64,000 nt of DNA from Acidihalobacter ferrooxydans. Lineage in GTDB: Bacteria > Pseudomonadota > Gammaproteobacteria > DSM-5130 > Acidihalobacteraceae. Where the stretch lies: assembly GCF_001975725.1 (NCBI RefSeq), contig NZ_CP019434.1, forward strand, positions 2,129,486-2,193,485. Reading direction: 5' to 3'. The position numbers and the translations under genes were made by a program. The notes beneath the pieces were generated by a model. The model worked only from the letters and a program-made list of their open reading frames with translations. It did no database searches and was not told the DNA's origin. Positions 28,901 through 37,891 of this stretch are shown piece after piece; the first letter of the stretch is position 1; every line of letters starts with the position of its first letter.

Positions 28901-29892
28901 TGTTCGGTGGCGGTTTATCGATGTGGGTGCAGCCGATCATATCGCTTCGCACTGGCCGGATCGCCAAAGTCGAAGCCCTGGCGCGGCTACGCATGCCCGA
29001 TGGCGCATGGGTAAGTCCGGACGGATTTCTGCCACTGCTGGGGGAGCGGGATCTACGCTGGCTATTCAGCGAAGGTCTGCAACAGTCGCTGCAGATCGTA
29101 CGACAATGGGAATCAGCAGGATTGCGCCTCGATCTCTCGCTCAACCTGCCACCCGCCATACTGCACGACCCGAAAGTGCCCGAAATGATAGACGCTCATT
29201 TGCAGGCGGCCGGCATGCCCGCGCAGCGGTTGATGCTGGAACTGCTGGAAAGCCAGGACCTGGAATCCACGACCCCGGCGATCCTGATCCAGCTCGCCGC
29301 ATCCGGCATCAAGCTCGCCATCGACGACCTGGGCGCCGGCTACAGCAGTCTGGTTCGCCTGCGTTCGCTGCCGGTCAGCACGTTCAAGATTGATCAGGGG
29401 CTGGTGCGTGACGCGGCGGCCGACCCGCTGCGCGCCGTATCCCTGATCCAGGCGCTCATCGGACTGGGCGGCGACCTCGATCAGGACATCATCGTGGAAG
29501 GTCTGGAAAACGACGCCTTGATTGAAATGGCCGCGATACTCGGCGCCGATTACGGTCAGGGATATGGCCTGGCCAGCCCCATGCCCGCCGCAGAACTGCC
29601 CGCCTGGACGCGCTCGTTCCGGCACGCGACAACGCCGCAAACGTTAAACACGCCACTGGGCGCACTCGCGCATCATCTGCATTACGAGAAGAACCGCCAC
29701 ACCGAGTACCTGGTGCCGCTGGCATCCTGTCCTCTCGGCGCCTTTATCGAGCGTCGCGGCCTGCGCTCCAATGCGCTGGGACAGGCTCACGACGCCCTGC
29801 ATGCGGGTGAAGACATCGAACGCAGCAGCCATCGGATCATCGCGGAACTGGTCGAACTGATCCGGCAAGACGACAGCCAAGCCAACACCTAG
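25906..29892 (+). CDS. Multidomain c-di-GMP enzyme: GAF-PAS-GAF-GGDEF-globin-GAF-EAL-CZB-like
   Basis: A 1328-residue cytosolic protein. Order: GAF (~15-175), PAS (~185-290), GAF (~300-465), GGDEF (~480-640) with intact GGDEF at 554-558 and inhibitory RxxD at 545-548, a globin-coupled-sensor-like helical domain (~660-800; 'LGRVHAQAG' gives a candidate proximal His745), GAF (~850-1000), EAL (~1005-1250) with E1023-A-L and D1140/D1141 in 'DDLGAGYSS', and a ~70-residue C-terminus with 'CPLGAFI' (C1275) and H1295-x3-H1299, like the CZB zinc site. Both cyclase and phosphodiesterase motifs look active. It has no transmembrane span. It could set c-di-GMP for PelD in this window (inference). Confidence 0.88.
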   Translation: MEQMDQTDLKILLQRMMELQDLLAQVNQAAVQTHDETQFLQTACDLAVERGKLILAVVAKPQADGWFAFPAAAGRTDHLERLRISTEAELPEGQGTVGRAWREGTRFYNIDCNSAELAPWREYAQAQGLRASAALPLMRQGERYAVLLLWRGDDVVFNPEMQALLGELAMDISRGLDAIGERQLREALLANTAAAILVVRERHIYRFNAQLGLLIGRSDAELSGQSTRILFSSDAEYQRVGAAYETLHAQGHVTVHSVSYRNRNGDDLLLDLHGQRLDDTTTVWTLIDVTQRARLQALYRSLMHEGSILLQAQSEVEMLEKTCHALTQGTAFHTVWIAKPDAQNQLRALAVAGAGQTALERTTLNLNDLTHAPLTVRAWRSQEVVFDNARDNDPRLGELQELFRAHCWHSVLSAPVARGGEPWALLTFASPERGVFDEDTVAACKRIAELLGHGLDELDLRQRLVEQERGEAHRARHDALTGLPNRIALNEYLPQAIARARRLETVFAVGLIDLDGFKAVNDRWGHATGDELLGQLAERLRQVLRQSDYLARLGGDEFVVVFEHLDELQITSQLRGALEHLHTAVETPFELSSGDSAQIDMSMGLAQFPLHAEEPDTLLREADAAMYQVKRGDHAHRHWWRLGVHRTPPTDLADDETAFDAYGTRAAALLERARIRLEAVTTEFVDTWYAEMEADSSAAAILQTLDAGELPTLKTRQTAHLHFLLAPETSAQAITEVGIRLGRVHAQAGVTTDLLIEFMERYEALLRQAWIEAVARKGERSLLNEILAARLNTNLRAQLRGCDAVLSALHTCIARPVPTPSAQRQWIDTARDELSALAGLPGIKVTALLQPDDQGVFRFILIEGQHADTYVRWVHTRNMSPRLDPSSPYGQGNLVRAWQSGRIEIVPALRLDPCQQPWLELFEQLRLRSEAAVPLQDSAGNTEAIVLLVGASPNQFAAPWFRQILQTVQYRWSALWQSRLRQHTPVIAHELADTRRAALFGGGLSMWVQPIISLRTGRIAKVEALARLRMPDGAWVSPDGFLPLLGERDLRWLFSEGLQQSLQIVRQWESAGLRLDLSLNLPPAILHDPKVPEMIDAHLQAAGMPAQRLMLELLESQDLESTTPAILIQLAASGIKLAIDDLGAGYSSLVRLRSLPVSTFKIDQGLVRDAAADPLRAVSLIQALIGLGGDLDQDIIVEGLENDALIEMAAILGADYGQGYGLASPMPAAELPAWTRSFRHATTPQTLNTPLGALAHHLHYEKNRHTEYLVPLASCPLGAFIERRGLRSNALGQAHDALHAGEDIERSSHRIIAELVELIRQDDSQANT

Positions 29893-29902
29893 CCCGGACG
29901 CC

Positions 29903-30100
29903 TCAGTCCTTGGGCCGACCGTAGCTTCCGGCCAGCCAGACCATCGCCGGCAACAACACCGCGACCAGTCCCCAACCGGCCAATGCGTTCTGCCCCGCCC
30001 CGGCGAGCACAAAGGCCACGCCAGCGGCCACCAATACCGCCAGCGTGTTGGCCGCATCGCCGAATATCGACTTGATCAACGCCTTGAAGAACGTATTCAT
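29903..30100 (-). CDS. Small two-span membrane protein
   Basis: A 65-residue protein with two hydrophobic segments (~13-30 and ~35-52) and a short charged tail (SYGRPKD). The open frame begins earlier, but the ATG at 30100 overlaps the stop of the upstream permease gene as ATGA, so coupling fixes the start. No family is recognised; its position suggests an accessory subunit of the FTR1-like permease. Confidence 0.7.
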   Translation of the reverse strand: MNTFFKALIKSIFGDAANTLAVLVAAGVAFVLAGAGQNALAGWGLVAVLLPAMVWLAGSYGRPKD

Positions 30101-30855
30101 GCTGCACCTCCCATGCGCAGCGCCGCAGCGCGGCGGCGATACCATTGTGACGCCAGAAGACCGCTACCCGCGTACAGGGCAAACAGCACCAGCAGAGTCC
30201 AATCCGACCATGCCCAGGCCGACGGCCCCGCGATCCCTTCGATGGTCCAGAAGGTGCCAAACGACAGCAGCGCCGAACCGACCACGAACTTGATCCCGTT
30301 TTCCGGCACCCGGGTCAGCGGTTTGCGCAACGCAAACCCGAGCAGCAGCACGGCGACCAGGCCGATCAACGCTCCCGTCCCCACCGGGCCGAACGCCCCC
30401 GGGCGCGCGCCGAGCGCGACCACGATCAACCACACCTCCAGCCCTTCCAGCAGCACGCCCTTGAAGGCGATCAGCCAGGCCGCCTGATGGTCCGCACGGC
30501 TTAATTCCTCGCGGGTTTCAGCGAATTCAGCCGCCTCGTCGTGCAGCGCGATCAGGCCGGCGGCACGCGCCACCGCCTTGGCCAGCCAGCGCAGGCCGAA
30601 CAGCAGCAGAAGCACACCGATCGCCAGCCGCAGCCAGTGCATGTCCAGCCCCAGGCTGAGCGCGCCGCCGGTGACCGCGATCAACGCCGCCACCGTGATC
30701 AGCGCCGCCAGCGCCGCAGTGCCGGCACGGCGCCAGCCGACCGTAACGGCCACCGCAAGCACGATGGTATAGGCCTCGACCCACTCCACCGCCGAGGTCA
30801 GAAAGGCCGCGGTCAACAGGCCCCAGTCATGCGCGTTCATCATCAACATCGTCAA
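30097..30855 (-). CDS. FTR1/OFeT-like membrane protein (COG4280 type)
   Basis: The 252-residue protein has six to seven spans arranged as two related halves. Each half carries an ExxE motif inside a membrane helix, 'SAVEWVEAYTIVLA' (~22-35) and 'VLLEGLEVWLIVVA' (~133-146), resembling the REGLE iron-binding helices of the FTR1/EfeU permeases. The usual Arg of REGLE is replaced. I infer a divalent or ferric ion permease; COG4280 members are uncharacterised. It is followed by the small membrane gene (4-nt overlap) and preceded by an iron-type ABC operon on the same strand. Confidence 0.65.
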   Translation of the reverse strand: MTMLMMNAHDWGLLTAAFLTSAVEWVEAYTIVLAVAVTVGWRRAGTAALAALITVAALIAVTGGALSLGLDMHWLRLAIGVLLLLFGLRWLAKAVARAAGLIALHDEAAEFAETREELSRADHQAAWLIAFKGVLLEGLEVWLIVVALGARPGAFGPVGTGALIGLVAVLLLGFALRKPLTRVPENGIKFVVGSALLSFGTFWTIEGIAGPSAWAWSDWTLLVLFALYAGSGLLASQWYRRRAAALRMGGAA

Positions 30856-31034
30856 TACTCCAGTGACATAAAACCAACTTCAAACAAGCCGGGAAACGGT
30901 CTGTACAGCCGCCCCGGACCTGTAACCCAAGGATTTTTTTTCGTTCGCAAATGCATCAGACAGGCCGCCCTTCGTGCAACGGCCCACGCACACTGATCCC
31001 GTGCTTGCCTTGTGTTCTGATGCGTCATTCGGCT

Positions 31035-32083
<1,049 letters not shown>

Positions 32084-32087
<4 letters not shown>

Positions 32088-33826
32088 GCGGAGCGCCTCG
32101 CGTCTTCCCGGCGCCAGGCCAGTGGCACCCAGCGCGCGAACATCCAGCGGATCAACAGCACTGCGGCGCCCACCACGAGCACGGCCGAGATCTGCAGCGC
32201 GGCCTCCGTCGCATAATCGAAACCGTGCAGATAGGCAATCAGCGCTACCGCGAGCGGCGGCGAACCGGGCGGATAGAGCAGCTCGGAGGCCGGCAATTCG
32301 AACACGATGTGGCTGGCGGTCAGCAGCCAGGCGAACAGCAAGGGCGTGGCCAGCAGCGGCAGGCGCACGCGCAGCCATTGCGCGGCGCGACCCAGACCGT
32401 GCACCCGCGCCGCTTCGTGCAGGCTGCGATGCTGCTGGCCCACGGGTCCGAGCAGCATGCGCGAGGCTGCCGGCAAAGCGCCGGTGAGATAGGCCATGCC
32501 GAGCAGCAGCGAGCCGCCATAGAGCGGCAGCCACGGCTGGTTGTAGGCGAAGATGTAACCGGCGGCGAGAATCAGCCCCGGCAGCGCCATCACGGTCAAC
32601 AGCGCCCCGTCGAGCAGCCGCGCCAGGCGGCCCGGGCGCAGCAGTAGCACGGTAAGCACCAGACCCACAGCCACAGCCGCAAGCGCTGCGAGCACGGCCA
32701 TCCGCATCGAGTAGAACAACGCCTCGATGGCCCCGCCCGACTGAAACACGCCCGCGTAATGCGACAGCGTGAGATTGCCCGGCCCGAAGAGCTCACCCGG
32801 ATTGCGAATCAAGGACACGCCGGCTGCGGCAAACAGCGGCACGCCCAATGCCAGCAGCACAAACGCGCCTACGCCGGCCCAGTGCAGGGCAGTCTGCATG
32901 CCGCCCAAAGGCCGCCGCCGCGGCGGACGGGCGCGGCCATTAAGCACGCTGTAACGACTGGCGTGGCGATTGATCCGCGCTTGCAGCCATACGGCAGGTA
33001 GGACCAGCGCGAGCAACATCCAGCTGGCTGCGGCAGCGCCGGAAAAATCCAGCGGCTGACTGCTGATCGCCGAGTAGATGGCATAGGTGCCGAGCGGAAA
33101 ATTCACCCCGGCGGCCAGCGTGGCGGCGACGCCGAAATCGCTCAGCGACTCGGCATAGACGATGGCAAAGGCCGCCGCCAGCCCCGGCGCCAGCAGGCGC
33201 AACGCCAAACGCATGCGCGTGGCCGCGCCGAGGCCATGCACCCGCCCCGCCTCGTCGATCTCTTCCGGCAGTCCGCGCCACGCGCTGACCAGCGCCAGAT
33301 AAGCGAAAGGAACGCCCTTGAGACCCAACACCACCATCACGCCGAACGGGCCGAGCACGACATGCGCCAACCAGCCAATATCCAGCATGCCGCCCGGTGC
33401 GAGCAGGATCTGCCAGCCGACGGCCATGAAATAGGACGGCAGCAACAGCACCAGCCACACGCCCAGCTCAACGATACGCCGCGCCGGAATCCGCGTGCGC
33501 GTGGTCAACCAGCTCAGCCAGGCGCCGAGCCCCGTGCCCAGCACCCCAGCGCCCAGCCCGATCCACATGGAGTTGAACAGCGCCTCGAAGGTGTACCCGT
33601 TGAACACTTCGACGAAGGGTCGCAGGCTGAAACCGGGCGCCCCCTGGCCGAACAGCCCCGGCCACACCGCCAGCGCGAGAAAGCTGCCCAGTGGATAGGC
33701 GATCAGCAGCAGCACCCCCGCTACCGGCAATGACCACAACGCGCCCGTGCGGACCCATGCCAGCCCCCGGGACAAAGCCCCGGAAGCGGGCACGGGCAGA
33801 GGCACGGCGTACGGTACGGCGCCCAT
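32084..33826 (-). CDS. fbpB: Fused ABC permease, iron(III)-type
   Basis: The 580-residue protein has ~12 spans and two permease halves, each with an EAA loop ('EIDEAGRVHGLG' and 'SLHEAARVHGLGRAA'), the FbpB/SfuB architecture. The solute-binding gene ends at 33832, so I start it at the ATG at 33826. The longer frame to 33889 would overlap fbpA by 58 nt. Confidence 0.9.
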
Positions 33827-33831
33827 GCCGA

Positions 33832-34848
33832 TCAGTGCACGATATGGTTGGTGAACCAGCGGTCGATGCTGCCTTCGCGCGGTCCCCACACAGCCGGGTT
33901 AGCGGTCTGCACGGTCACGCCGCTTAGCGGCGGGATGCCCGGCAGCGCGGCTACGCCGGCAACGACCGGATAGAACAGCGAGTCACCGGTGGGGTCGCCC
34001 TTCTGCGCCACCGCCTGACCTTCCTTGGACAGCAAGAAATCGATGAATTTCTCTGCCTCGGCACGCACTTGAGGCGAAGTGTGCGCACTGATGCCGATGG
34101 TACGCGGCAGCAATGTCACCGGGTTTGGATAAATCACTTCATAGGGCAAGCCCTTGAGCATACGACCGATGCCGGCACTGTTCTGCACTATCGCCACTTT
34201 GATCACGCCGTTATCCAGTGCGCGCAGGGTCACGCCATTGGTGGCGAAGGTCTTGAGGCCGTTCGCTTTCAGACCCAGAAACCAGGCTTTGCCGGCTTTC
34301 TCGCTCCCGAGCGCCACCATCCGCCCCGCCACACAGGGATAGGTCGGTCCGGATACGGCAGGATTGTTCATACCGATCATGCCGCGATACTTTGGATTGG
34401 TCAGATCGCCCCAGTTATGCGGCCAGTCGGCCTTCGGCACGCGCTGCTTGTTGACCACGATGACGCACGCCAACGATGCCGCGCTGCCAACATAAGCATG
34501 ATCAGCAGGTTGAATGTCACGCCCGAGTGCATTCCAGTCGACCTTGGGCGCATAGGGAGCAAGCATGCCCTGTGCAGCCATGTTGCGCATGCCAGCAGCG
34601 CCATCGATCCAGGCGATATCCCACTGCGGATTCTGCTTCTCGGCCTGCACCCGCGCCAGCAGCGGCCCGGTGCTCATATCAACCATCTTGACCGGAATGC
34701 CGGTGGCCTTCTCGAACGCCTTGCCCATCGCTATGTCATAACCGATTGCGGAATAGACAACCAAAGGCTCGGCGGCCTGCGCGGCTGAACCGAGAGCCAG
34801 CCCGAGTACCGAGGCCGCAAACACGGATTTAGTGAACTTCTTGAGCAT
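33832..34848 (-). CDS. fbpA: Periplasmic solute-binding protein, FbpA/FutA-like
   Basis: The 338-residue protein has a signal peptide cut near residue 26 (ALGSAAQA/AEP) and the type II binding-protein fold ('LVVYSAIGYDIAMGKAFEKATG'). Closest classes bind ferric iron or 2-aminoethylphosphonate. The twin Tyr pair of classic FbpA is not obvious, so the ligand is uncertain. Co-oriented ABC genes and a nearby FTR1-like permease favour iron. Confidence 0.82.
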   Translation of the reverse strand: MLKKFTKSVFAASVLGLALGSAAQAAEPLVVYSAIGYDIAMGKAFEKATGIPVKMVDMSTGPLLARVQAEKQNPQWDIAWIDGAAGMRNMAAQGMLAPYAPKVDWNALGRDIQPADHAYVGSAASLACVIVVNKQRVPKADWPHNWGDLTNPKYRGMIGMNNPAVSGPTYPCVAGRMVALGSEKAGKAWFLGLKANGLKTFATNGVTLRALDNGVIKVAIVQNSAGIGRMLKGLPYEVIYPNPVTLLPRTIGISAHTSPQVRAEAEKFIDFLLSKEGQAVAQKGDPTGDSLFYPVVAGVAALPGIPPLSGVTVQTANPAVWGPREGSIDRWFTNHIVH

Positions 34849-34962
34849 GATGCAACTCCTCCATCAACGAACGAATAACGAGCGGAACGATGTCACCGGG
34901 CCGTCACAATCAGACACCAGAATATGAACGGAGCCGATGCTATTGGAGCCACCTCAGCCAAG

Positions 34963-34981
34963 CCTGACGCGAACCTGACGC
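34963..34981. promoter_or_regulatory. 11-nt-period direct repeat in divergent promoter region
   Basis: CCTGACGC occurs at 34963-34970 and 34974-34981, an 11-nt spacing typical of tandem half-sites bound by OmpR/PhoB-type regulators. It lies between fbpA (minus) and two OmpR-type regulator genes (plus). An AT-rich stretch follows at 34985-35015 and could hold promoter or Fur-like sequence. Confidence 0.45.
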
Positions 34982-35042
34982 AGTATTGAAAAATCGTATT
35001 TATTTCATTTTTAACAGTCGGTTGGGAAAAGTTGAATCTTCC

Positions 35043-35720
35043 ATGACAGCACACACCGTACTTTTTCTGCGCGCCGCGCCGGGCACAGGTACGCTGGGCG
35101 CGGCGCTGGCCGCGGAGGGTTTTCTGGTGCATTACCTGCGCCGTTTCGATGCGCTTGCCGCACTGTGGAGCGCGCTACCCTGCCAAGCACTGATCGCCGA
35201 GCCCGACGCAACCGACGCGCTCGCCGGGCTAGCCCAGGCGCGGCGACCGCAGGTCTGCCTGGCGCTGGGCGGTGATGGACGCGCCACGTTGGACGGTGCG
35301 CTGGCGCTGGGCGGTGATGGACGCGCCACGTTGGACGGTGCGCTGGCGCTGCCTGCCGACATCGATCCGGTCGAAGCCATCGCACGGCTGCGTGCGCTCC
35401 TGCGCCGCGCCAACGGCTATCCACCGCAGTGCCGCGTTGGGCCGCTCGGTATCGACCCGCTACGCGGGCGCGCCAGTCTCGCCGGTCGGCCACTACGCCT
35501 GCCACCGCGTGAACTGCGTCTGCTGTGCCTGCTCGCCGAGCACCCCGGGCAGGCCGTGCCGATCACCCGACTTGTCGCCGCGCTGCGCCCGACCGGCGCA
35601 GTCAGCCCCTCGCTGGTACCGACCTATATTGGACGCCTGCGCCGTCAACTCGGCCCGCGCTGGATCCAAACCCTGCCCGGTATCGGCTACCGCATGACCC
35701 CACCCGGTACCGTCACATGA
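35043..35720 (+). CDS. OmpR/PhoB-type regulator with degenerate receiver (1)
   Basis: A 225-residue protein. The C-terminal ~90 residues form a winged-helix DNA-binding domain ('LPPRELRLLCLLAEHPGQ', 'IQTLPGIGYRMTP'). The N-terminal half resembles a receiver domain but lacks a clear phospho-acceptor pattern and contains a 14-residue tandem duplication (GGDGRATLDGALAL twice) caused by a perfect 42-nt repeat. The frame extends upstream to 34986; the ATG at 35043 is preferred. The gene is divergent from fbpA and overlaps the next regulator by ATGA. No histidine kinase is near. Confidence 0.75.
   Translation: MTAHTVLFLRAAPGTGTLGAALAAEGFLVHYLRRFDALAALWSALPCQALIAEPDATDALAGLAQARRPQVCLALGGDGRATLDGALALGGDGRATLDGALALPADIDPVEAIARLRALLRRANGYPPQCRVGPLGIDPLRGRASLAGRPLRLPPRELRLLCLLAEHPGQAVPITRLVAALRPTGAVSPSLVPTYIGRLRRQLGPRWIQTLPGIGYRMTPPGTVT
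35261..35344 (+). repeat. Perfect 42-nt tandem duplication inside regulator 1
   Basis: Two identical 42-nt copies (35261-35302 and 35303-35344, each beginning GGCGCTGGGCGGTGATGG) lie head to tail, followed by a 6-nt partial copy. The duplication is in frame and adds 14 residues to the receiver-like domain. Confidence 0.95.
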
Positions 35721-36370
35721 TGAAAATCCGTGTCCTGGGCGACGACGCTGCCGCATGCGCCGCGCTGAGTCGATCCCTGGAACGCTGCGGTGCGCGCCTC
35801 ATTCACGCCGACGGCGCCGCCCCAGCGACGGCTATCGTCGTGTGTGTCGACGATCCCACCGCAGCCCCGGGCGTGTTGCGTGAACTGCGCGCCCGCTGCG
35901 CGATGGCCGCGCTGCTGGTGCTGACCAGCGCCGACCTCAACCTGCGGGTGCGTATGTTGGAAGCCGGCGCGGATGACCTGCTGCCGCCGACCACGCCGCC
36001 GGAGGAAATCATCGCCCGGCTCAGCGCGCTGGCCGACCTCGCCCCCGAAGCCGGTCCGTGGCTCGATGTCGGCAAACTGCGGCTCGGCCCGAGCCGGGTT
36101 GCCGTCTATCTCGAAGAACGTCATCTCGATTTGGGCGAAGAGGCGTACCGGGTGCTACGATGCCTGGCCGAGGCGACGCCGAACGCGGTCACGCGCGACG
36201 CGCTGATGAACGCCGGCTGGGGCGAGCCGGTCATGGACAACCGGCTGGAAGCGCTGATCCGTCGTCTGCGCAAAGCGCTCGCACGTGCCCCATCGCCCCG
36301 CATCGAAACCTTCAGAGGTCTGGGCTACCGGCTACGGGACACCTCGGAAAAATCCCGGCTTGACTGTTAA
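35717..36370 (+). CDS. OmpR/PhoB-type regulator with degenerate receiver (2)
   Basis: The 217-residue protein has a receiver-like N-terminus (MMKIRVLGDDAAACAALS, 'MLEAGADDLLPPT') and a winged-helix C-terminus ('LDLGEEAYRVLRCLAE', 'ETFRGLGYRL'). The conserved Lys-Pro after the fifth strand reads 'LPPT', so phosphorylation is doubtful. The start at 35717 overlaps the previous stop (ATGA); the frame is open upstream to 35525 only inside regulator 1. The tandem pair is likely to act as partners at the fbpA promoter (inference). Confidence 0.72.
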   Translation: MMKIRVLGDDAAACAALSRSLERCGARLIHADGAAPATAIVVCVDDPTAAPGVLRELRARCAMAALLVLTSADLNLRVRMLEAGADDLLPPTTPPEEIIARLSALADLAPEAGPWLDVGKLRLGPSRVAVYLEERHLDLGEEAYRVLRCLAEATPNAVTRDALMNAGWGEPVMDNRLEALIRRLRKALARAPSPRIETFRGLGYRLRDTSEKSRLDC

Positions 36371-36458
36371 TGTCTGAACCCGATACGGGCTTCAACAGAG
36401 ATTTTCCAAGGGGCGGTGTATCGGTGATGACAATCGACTGAGAAAATACCCTTTCTGG

Positions 36459-36620
36459 CAGTCCGTCGGACCCGGAAAAAATCGACTGCGGCGGTAGGAA
36501 ATTGGCCCCACAATCCGCTCTTTTTCGTCGAATAGAACGACTATTTTCCTGAAAAACCGCAAAACCGGCCTCCATTACACACTCACCACACCACAAACCT
36601 CCAGGTCCGACAGGCTCGCA
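36459..36620. repeat. Family A dispersed repeat, copy A2
   Basis: A ~162-bp element starting near CAGTCCGTCGGACCCGGA and ending CCAGGTCCGACAGGCTCG, with the family A core CTCTTTTTCGTCGAATAGAA in its middle. It lies between the regulator pair and pfkA. The remainder of this 340-bp gap (36371-36458 and 36621-36710) shows no gene. Confidence 0.85.
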
Positions 36621-36710
36621 GGATCAGGAGACAAACCGGATCGCTGGAAATTGATGAAACATCCGGTCTAAGCTCATGCCTCGCAGCCATTCCACCCGAG
36701 AGCCACGTCT

Positions 36711-37784
36711 ATGCCTATGAGCACCGCGCCCGCCCGCCGCGAACGAACCCGTCGCATCGGTCTGCTTACCGCCGGGGGCGATTGCCAGGCCCTCAATCCG
36801 GCGCTGCGCGCGCTTACCCTGGGCGCCACCATCACCCACGGCTGGGAAGTCTATGGCTTCAAGGATGGCTATCTCGGCTTACAGGAAGGCCGCTTCATGC
36901 GCCTCATGCCCAGCCACGTGACCAATATCCAGGGGCTTGGCGGTACGATCATCGGCACCGGACGCGGCCAGTCCGGCGCCGTCGGCAGCATCGAAGAAGC
37001 CACCGCGCGCTGCCGCGAGGTCTACGACGACCTCGGCCTGTCCACGCTGATCTGCCTGGGCGGTGACGGCACCCAGCGCTTCGCCCGCCATCTGCACGAA
37101 AACGCCGGGCTGAACATCATCACGCTGCCCAAGACCATCGACAACGACATCCGCGGCACCGATGTCACGTTCGGCTTCGACAGCGCCACGCAGATCGGCG
37201 CCGAGGCCATCGACCGCCTGCATACCACGGCGAGCAGTCACCATCGCGTGATGCTGGTTGAAGTCATGGGCCGCGACGCCGGCTGGCTCGCTGCCGCCAG
37301 TGCGCTGGCCGGCGGCGCCGACGTAGCCCTCGTGCCGGAAATTCCGTATCAACTTGACAAGGTCGTTGCCGCCGTCAACGAAGACGTGGAACGCGGACGC
37401 GCGTACTCCATCGTCGTCGTCGCCGAAGGTGCGATGTCGGCCGAGCGCGCGGCCAGTGGCGAGAAAGTTCGCGCCCATACCGCCGTCATGGAACTGATCG
37501 ACCAGCTCCCCGAACTGACCGGCGCCGAAGTCCGCCTCACCACGCTGGGGCACGTCATGCGCGGCGGCAGCCCGACCTCCGCGGACCGCATCCTCGCCAC
37601 CCAGCTCGGCGCGCGCGCCATCGAACTGGCCGTTGCCGAAATCTACGGCGTGATGGTTGCCGTGCACGGCGCCGAACTCACTCCCGTCCCCCTGACCGAA
37701 GTCGGCGGCGCGCCGCGCTGCGTACCACTCGATCACCCTCTTCTCACCAGTCTGCGCGCGGTCGGCACTGCACTCGGCGACTGA
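36711..37784 (+). CDS. pfkA: 6-phosphofructokinase (Gly/Lys type)
   Basis: A 357-residue PFK with 'TAGGDCQALN', 'GGDGTQ' (G117-T121), 'PKTIDND' (K141, catalytic D144) and 'MGRDAGWLA'. The Gly of GGDG marks ATP-PFKs and the Lys of PKTIDND marks PPi-PFKs, so this enzyme has the mixed Gly/Lys pair seen in some actinobacterial ATP-PFKs. Phosphoryl donor therefore cannot be assigned. It phosphorylates fructose-6-phosphate in glycolysis. An orphan ATP-synthase epsilon gene follows 108 nt later, and family A repeats lie on both sides of the pair. A second ATG at 36717 is possible. Confidence 0.92.
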   Translation: MPMSTAPARRERTRRIGLLTAGGDCQALNPALRALTLGATITHGWEVYGFKDGYLGLQEGRFMRLMPSHVTNIQGLGGTIIGTGRGQSGAVGSIEEATARCREVYDDLGLSTLICLGGDGTQRFARHLHENAGLNIITLPKTIDNDIRGTDVTFGFDSATQIGAEAIDRLHTTASSHHRVMLVEVMGRDAGWLAAASALAGGADVALVPEIPYQLDKVVAAVNEDVERGRAYSIVVVAEGAMSAERAASGEKVRAHTAVMELIDQLPELTGAEVRLTTLGHVMRGGSPTSADRILATQLGARAIELAVAEIYGVMVAVHGAELTPVPLTEVGGAPRCVPLDHPLLTSLRAVGTALGD

Positions 37785-37891
37785 TGCAGCACGTCGTATG
37801 CGCCTTTGTCAGCCGCGAAAAACCTTGTCGCCAGCCTGAACATGCGACGCAAAAAGAGAAAAATTACAAAAAAGGCGTTCGGCTCCTGAGC

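Noticed and set aside
30930-30945. T-run (GGATTTTTTTTCG) as a terminator
   Set aside because: No adjacent stem was found, and no plus-strand gene ends there.
37784-37891. Extended N-terminus for the epsilon subunit starting at the pfkA stop
   Set aside because: The extra 36 residues have no family counterpart; canonical epsilon sequence begins after 37892.
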